Notes under the pieces: generated by a model
Databases searched by the model: none
Told to the model about the DNA's origin: nothing
Seen by the model: only the letters and a program-made list of their open reading frames with translations
In this document: positions 9,059 to 11,850 of the stretch, piece after piece
Layout: every line of letters begins with the position of its first letter
Position numbering within the stretch: the first letter of the stretch is position 1
Program-made: the position numbers and the translations under genes
DNA from: an uncultured Prevotellaceae bacterium
GTDB taxonomy: Bacteria; Bacteroidota; Bacteroidia; Bacteroidales; Bacteroidaceae
Direction of reading: 5' to 3'
NCBI GenBank assembly: GCA_946407325.1
Contig: CAMJNN010000032.1
Coordinates: 1-11,850, forward strand
Length of the DNA stretch: 11,850 nt

Positions 9059-11198
9059 ATGCCAGCTCGAAATCCAACTGTTTCTTTTCCAAGTCGGCTC
9101 TCGATACCTTCACTTTCATCGCATCTCCCAACTGATAAACATGATGGTCTCTGCGTCCACGCAAGCAGTAGTTCTTTTCATCGAACTCGTAATAATCATC
9201 ATCCAAATCACGCATCGGCACCATGCCTTCGCATTTGCTCTCATTCAACTCAACATAGATACCCCATTCGCTGATACCTGATATCACGCCCTCAAACACT
9301 TGTCCTATCTTGTCAGACATGAATTCCACCTGCTTGTACTTGATAGAAGCGCGTTCAGCTTGAGCAGCTACCTCTTCCATCTTGCTCGATTGCTCGCACA
9401 TGCTCTCATACTTCTTCAGGTTGGCACTACGTCCTTCTTCCTCTAAATAGTGGGTCAGCAGGCGATGCACCATCATGTCAGGATACCTTCGGATAGGTGA
9501 GGTGAAATGGGTGTAATAATCGAATGCCAAGCCATAGTGTCCAATGTTATGGGTACTATAATAAGCTTTCATCATGGCACGCACGGAAATGGTCTCGATA
9601 AGATTCTCCTCTTTCTTCCCATGCACGTCATTCAGTAAGTTGTTCAGCGACTTCGTAATATCGTTTCTGCTACCACTGGTTTTGAGTTTGTAGCCGAAGC
9701 GAGAGATAAATTGCGACAGGTTCTCCAATTTCTCTGGATCGGGTAAGTCGTGTACTCTATAAACAAACGTCTTGGCTTTCTTGTCTTTGCCCACCTTACC
9801 AATCCTTTCGGCTACCGTTCGGTTGGCAAGCAACATAAATTCCTCTATCAGCTTGTTGGCATCTTTCGACTCTTTGAAATACACACTTAGGGGTTTGCCC
9901 TTTTCATCGATATTGAATTTAACTTCTACTCTGTCAAAGTTAACAGCTCCGTTTTTGAAACGTCTCTCCCTCAGTTTCTTTGCCATTTTGTCAAGTACCA
10001 ATATCTCATCGGCATATTCTCCTTTCTGGTTCTCTATAATGGCTTGTACTTCCTCATAGCAGAATCGGCGATTGCTTCGGATAATGGTATGTACGATGCG
10101 TGACTTCCTTACAAAGGCATCTTCATCCAACTCGAAGATCACTGAATAGGCCAATTTGTCCTCGTCAGGTCTGAGCGAACAAAGGTTGTTGCACAACTTT
10201 TCAGGCAACATAGGGATGGTGCGATCCACCAAATAGACAGATGTGGCTCTGTTCAGTGCTTCCTTGTCTATGATACTACCTTCCTCTACATAATGAGTCA
10301 CATCGGCAATATGCACACCCACTTCCCAAAGTCCGCTTTCTGCTTTTCGGATAGACAGAGCATCGTCAAAGTCCTTGGCATCAGCAGGGTCGCAGGTGAA
10401 TGTCAGCACATTACGGAAGTCTTCGCGTTTAGCAATTTCTTCTTCTGGTATCTCCGTACTTATCTTCTCTGCAGCTGCTACCACTTTCTTTGGATATACG
10501 TAAGGAAGCCCGAACTCAGCCAAGATTGCATGCATTTCGGCATTGTTGTCGCCAGCAGGACCCAGAATATCAATCACTTCACCAATAGGGTTCTTAAACT
10601 CTTGAGGCCATTCTGTTACCTTCACCACAGCTTTATCACCATCTTTGCCCCCTTTCAGTTTGTCTTTCGGGATGAAGATATCGTTGGCCAACGTACGACT
10701 TTCCGTCAACAGGAAAGCATATGCCTTGCTCACACTCAAGGTACCAACAAACGTGTCGTTGCTGCGTTCCAGTATCTCCACCACTTCGGCTTCTATCATG
10801 TGGTGTTTTCTCTTGGCGAAGAACGAAACCTTCACTTTGTCGCCATTCATGGCATGAGCCGAGTTGCGTTCGGCAATGAGTATTGGGTCACCTCCATCGT
10901 CAGGGATGAAGGTGTTCTTTCCGTTGCTCTTGCGTTGGAAAGTACCTGTCATTTCTATACCACGATTATTCAGTTTATAGCGATGCTTGCTCGTTTCCTT
11001 GATGAAGTCATCTTCGATGAAATCGTATAAAATCTCCATACACAGCATCTTCAACGGATGTGTGGTGAGCCTCAGTGAGTCGAAAATATACTTCTGTGGC
11101 AATTCATCAGTTGGATGCTGTTGAAACAGTGCCATCAGTAACTCTGTAAGCTGTTGCTTGTTCATGCGCTTACCCGCTTTCTTTTCCTTTTTGCTCAT
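9057..11198 (-). CDS. rnr: Ribonuclease R (RNB-family 3'-5' exoribonuclease)
   Basis: A 713-residue processive 3'-5' exoribonuclease that degrades structured RNA and takes part in RNA quality control in the cytosol. Domain order is an N-terminal helix-turn-helix-like region (about 10-80), cold-shock OB folds (about 85-235), the RNB catalytic domain (about 255-590) and an S1 domain (about 630-705). The active-site metal ligands are all present in CDPADAKDFDDA (D270, D276, D278, D279), with VGVHIADVTHYV (293-304), RTIPMLPEKLCNNLCSL (326-342) and HFTSPIRRYPDMMVHRLL (564-581). The S1 domain includes GVISGISEWGIYVEL. It ends almost at the S1 domain and lacks the lysine-rich tail of E. coli RNase R. 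ATG at 11198 (MSKKEKK) is preferred; an in-frame ATG at 11234 would overlap the upstream gene. Co-transcribed with the hydrolase, 13 bases upstream. Confidence 0.96.
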   Translation of the reverse strand: MSKKEKKAGKRMNKQQLTELLMALFQQHPTDELPQKYIFDSLRLTTHPLKMLCMEILYDFIEDDFIKETSKHRYKLNNRGIEMTGTFQRKSNGKNTFIPDDGGDPILIAERNSAHAMNGDKVKVSFFAKRKHHMIEAEVVEILERSNDTFVGTLSVSKAYAFLLTESRTLANDIFIPKDKLKGGKDGDKAVVKVTEWPQEFKNPIGEVIDILGPAGDNNAEMHAILAEFGLPYVYPKKVVAAAEKISTEIPEEEIAKREDFRNVLTFTCDPADAKDFDDALSIRKAESGLWEVGVHIADVTHYVEEGSIIDKEALNRATSVYLVDRTIPMLPEKLCNNLCSLRPDEDKLAYSVIFELDEDAFVRKSRIVHTIIRSNRRFCYEEVQAIIENQKGEYADEILVLDKMAKKLRERRFKNGAVNFDRVEVKFNIDEKGKPLSVYFKESKDANKLIEEFMLLANRTVAERIGKVGKDKKAKTFVYRVHDLPDPEKLENLSQFISRFGYKLKTSGSRNDITKSLNNLLNDVHGKKEENLIETISVRAMMKAYYSTHNIGHYGLAFDYYTHFTSPIRRYPDMMVHRLLTHYLEEEGRSANLKKYESMCEQSSKMEEVAAQAERASIKYKQVEFMSDKIGQVFEGVISGISEWGIYVELNESKCEGMVPMRDLDDDYYEFDEKNYCLRGRRDHHVYQLGDAMKVKVSRADLEKKQLDFELA

Positions 11199-11211
11199 GT
11201 CTGTTATGGTA

Positions 11212-11850
11212 TTAGTTTTTATTCGTAAACCCATTGGCTACCAGCCAGCTATAGAAGGCTTCCTGCCAAGAACCGTTAGGTGTGTTCTTGTCGGCCGAAG
11301 GACCACCTCCACCAAACAATCCACCTGTCTTGTCGCCATAAATATGCAGTTCGGCATCCACTCCGGCTTTCTTCCATTCCATAAACAGAGCCAGACAACC
11401 AGCTGCTACACTGGGATGGTCGGCATGTACGCCAATAAACAACTTGGGCGCATTCTCTGGAACGATTACATCATCCAGGGCAGGACCATAAAGTGAACAC
11501 AGGAAGGCAGGCATCAACTCAGGGGTAGCCTTTACCGTTGCATTAACTACCACACCCCCACCAGCCGAGTAGCCCATAAAACCAATTTTATTTTCGTCTA
11601 TACGCCATTCTTTAGCATGTGCCTTCACGATCTTCATCGCTTCCAAGGCATCGTTCAAAGCATTATCGATGTCTGGGTCGCCACCTTTTATAACAGAAGG
11701 GTTGGCATTGGCGTTCTTGATGATGTCGAACTCAGTAACGGTAACCCTGCGAGGCAAACCTTTGCTGGTATCCACCTTGCTCATATCAGGAAAGCCGTTT
11801 CTCAGACGGTATTTCAAGCCGATAGCAGCTATGCCTCTGGCATTCAACCA
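11212..11850 (-). CDS. Alpha/beta hydrolase (esterase/acetylxylan esterase-like), N-terminus outside the window
   Basis: The last 212 codons of a gene running off the right edge. It begins WLNARGIAAIGLKYRLR, typical of the strand before the nucleophile region in the BD-FAE/acetylxylan esterase-like alpha/beta hydrolases common in Bacteroidetes, which remove acyl groups from carbohydrates. The nucleophile elbow is GYSAGG (S95 in visible numbering), and the acid is probably D144 in GVHADHP. After ELHIY, where relatives usually carry a GGHGF-type motif with the catalytic histidine, this protein has GDKTGGLFGGGG and no histidine. Either a different histidine serves or the protein is not a standard esterase. 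The N-terminal HGG oxyanion motif and any signal peptide would lie beyond the window. It precedes rnr by 13 bases, so it is probably in the same transcript. Substrate unknown. Confidence 0.82.
   Translation of the reverse strand, partial: WLNARGIAAIGLKYRLRNGFPDMSKVDTSKGLPRRVTVTEFDIIKNANANPSVIKGGDPDIDNALNDALEAMKIVKAHAKEWRIDENKIGFMGYSAGGGVVVNATVKATPELMPAFLCSLYGPALDDVIVPENAPKLFIGVHADHPSVAAGCLALFMEWKKAGVDAELHIYGDKTGGLFGGGGPSADKNTPNGSWQEAFYSWLVANGFTNKN

Noticed and set aside
10293..11030. 245-codon plus-strand open frame opposite rnr
   Set aside because: It is antisense to conserved RNase R domains; the composition looks like a shadow frame and no promoter was seen.
11199..11234. Twelve-codon N-terminal extension of RNase R from an ATG at 11234
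   Set aside because: It would overlap the upstream hydrolase gene, and MSKKEKK at 11198 gives the usual basic start 13 bases after that gene's stop.

Overview
The window reads as an ordinary chromosomal segment of a Bacteroidales bacterium, most likely Prevotella-like. The reasons are a GH97 glycosidase end, a prolyl tripeptidyl peptidase very like Porphyromonas PtpA, a stand-alone RlmL-type methyltransferase with no RlmK half, A-rich leaders without clear Shine-Dalgarno sequences, and two good matches to the Bacteroidetes -7 promoter element TAnnTTTG. No mobile element, CRISPR array, tRNA or rRNA is visible. I did not find an undescribed multi-gene system. The notable points are local.

Layout: (1) 1-347, plus strand: the 3' end of a GH97 glycoside hydrolase, followed by a strong hairpin terminator. 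(2) 348-542: a 195-base gap with the terminator, a GTTCCC/GGGAAC inverted-repeat cluster and a 22-base tandem duplication. (3) 543-7939, minus strand: six tightly packed genes transcribed in the order cysE (serine acetyltransferase), rlmL-like rRNA methyltransferase, ptpA-like S9 peptidase, purD, an unknown multi-pass membrane protein and yqaA. Successive junctions are an 11-base overlap, a 1-base gap, a 15-base gap, an 8-base overlap and a 1-base overlap. This suggests one operon with translational coupling. (4) 7940-8040: a divergent control region with two overlapping promoters. (5) 8041-8988, plus strand: cysK. (6) 8989-9058: two hairpins between the convergent cysK and rnr genes. (7) 9057-11850, minus strand: rnr (RNase R), and upstream of it in the same direction an alpha/beta hydrolase cut by the window edge.

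How the genes fit together: cysE and cysK encode the two steps of cysteine synthesis from serine and diverge from one short control region. The acetyltransferase ends in isoleucine, the residue that docks in the CysK active site in known cysteine synthase complexes, so a physical complex is plausible. The other genes in the cysE operon (rRNA modification, periplasmic proline-specific peptide cleavage, purine synthesis, two membrane proteins) share no evident pathway and look like a growth-linked housekeeping cluster. The rnr-hydrolase pair is separated by only 13 bases and is probably co-transcribed.
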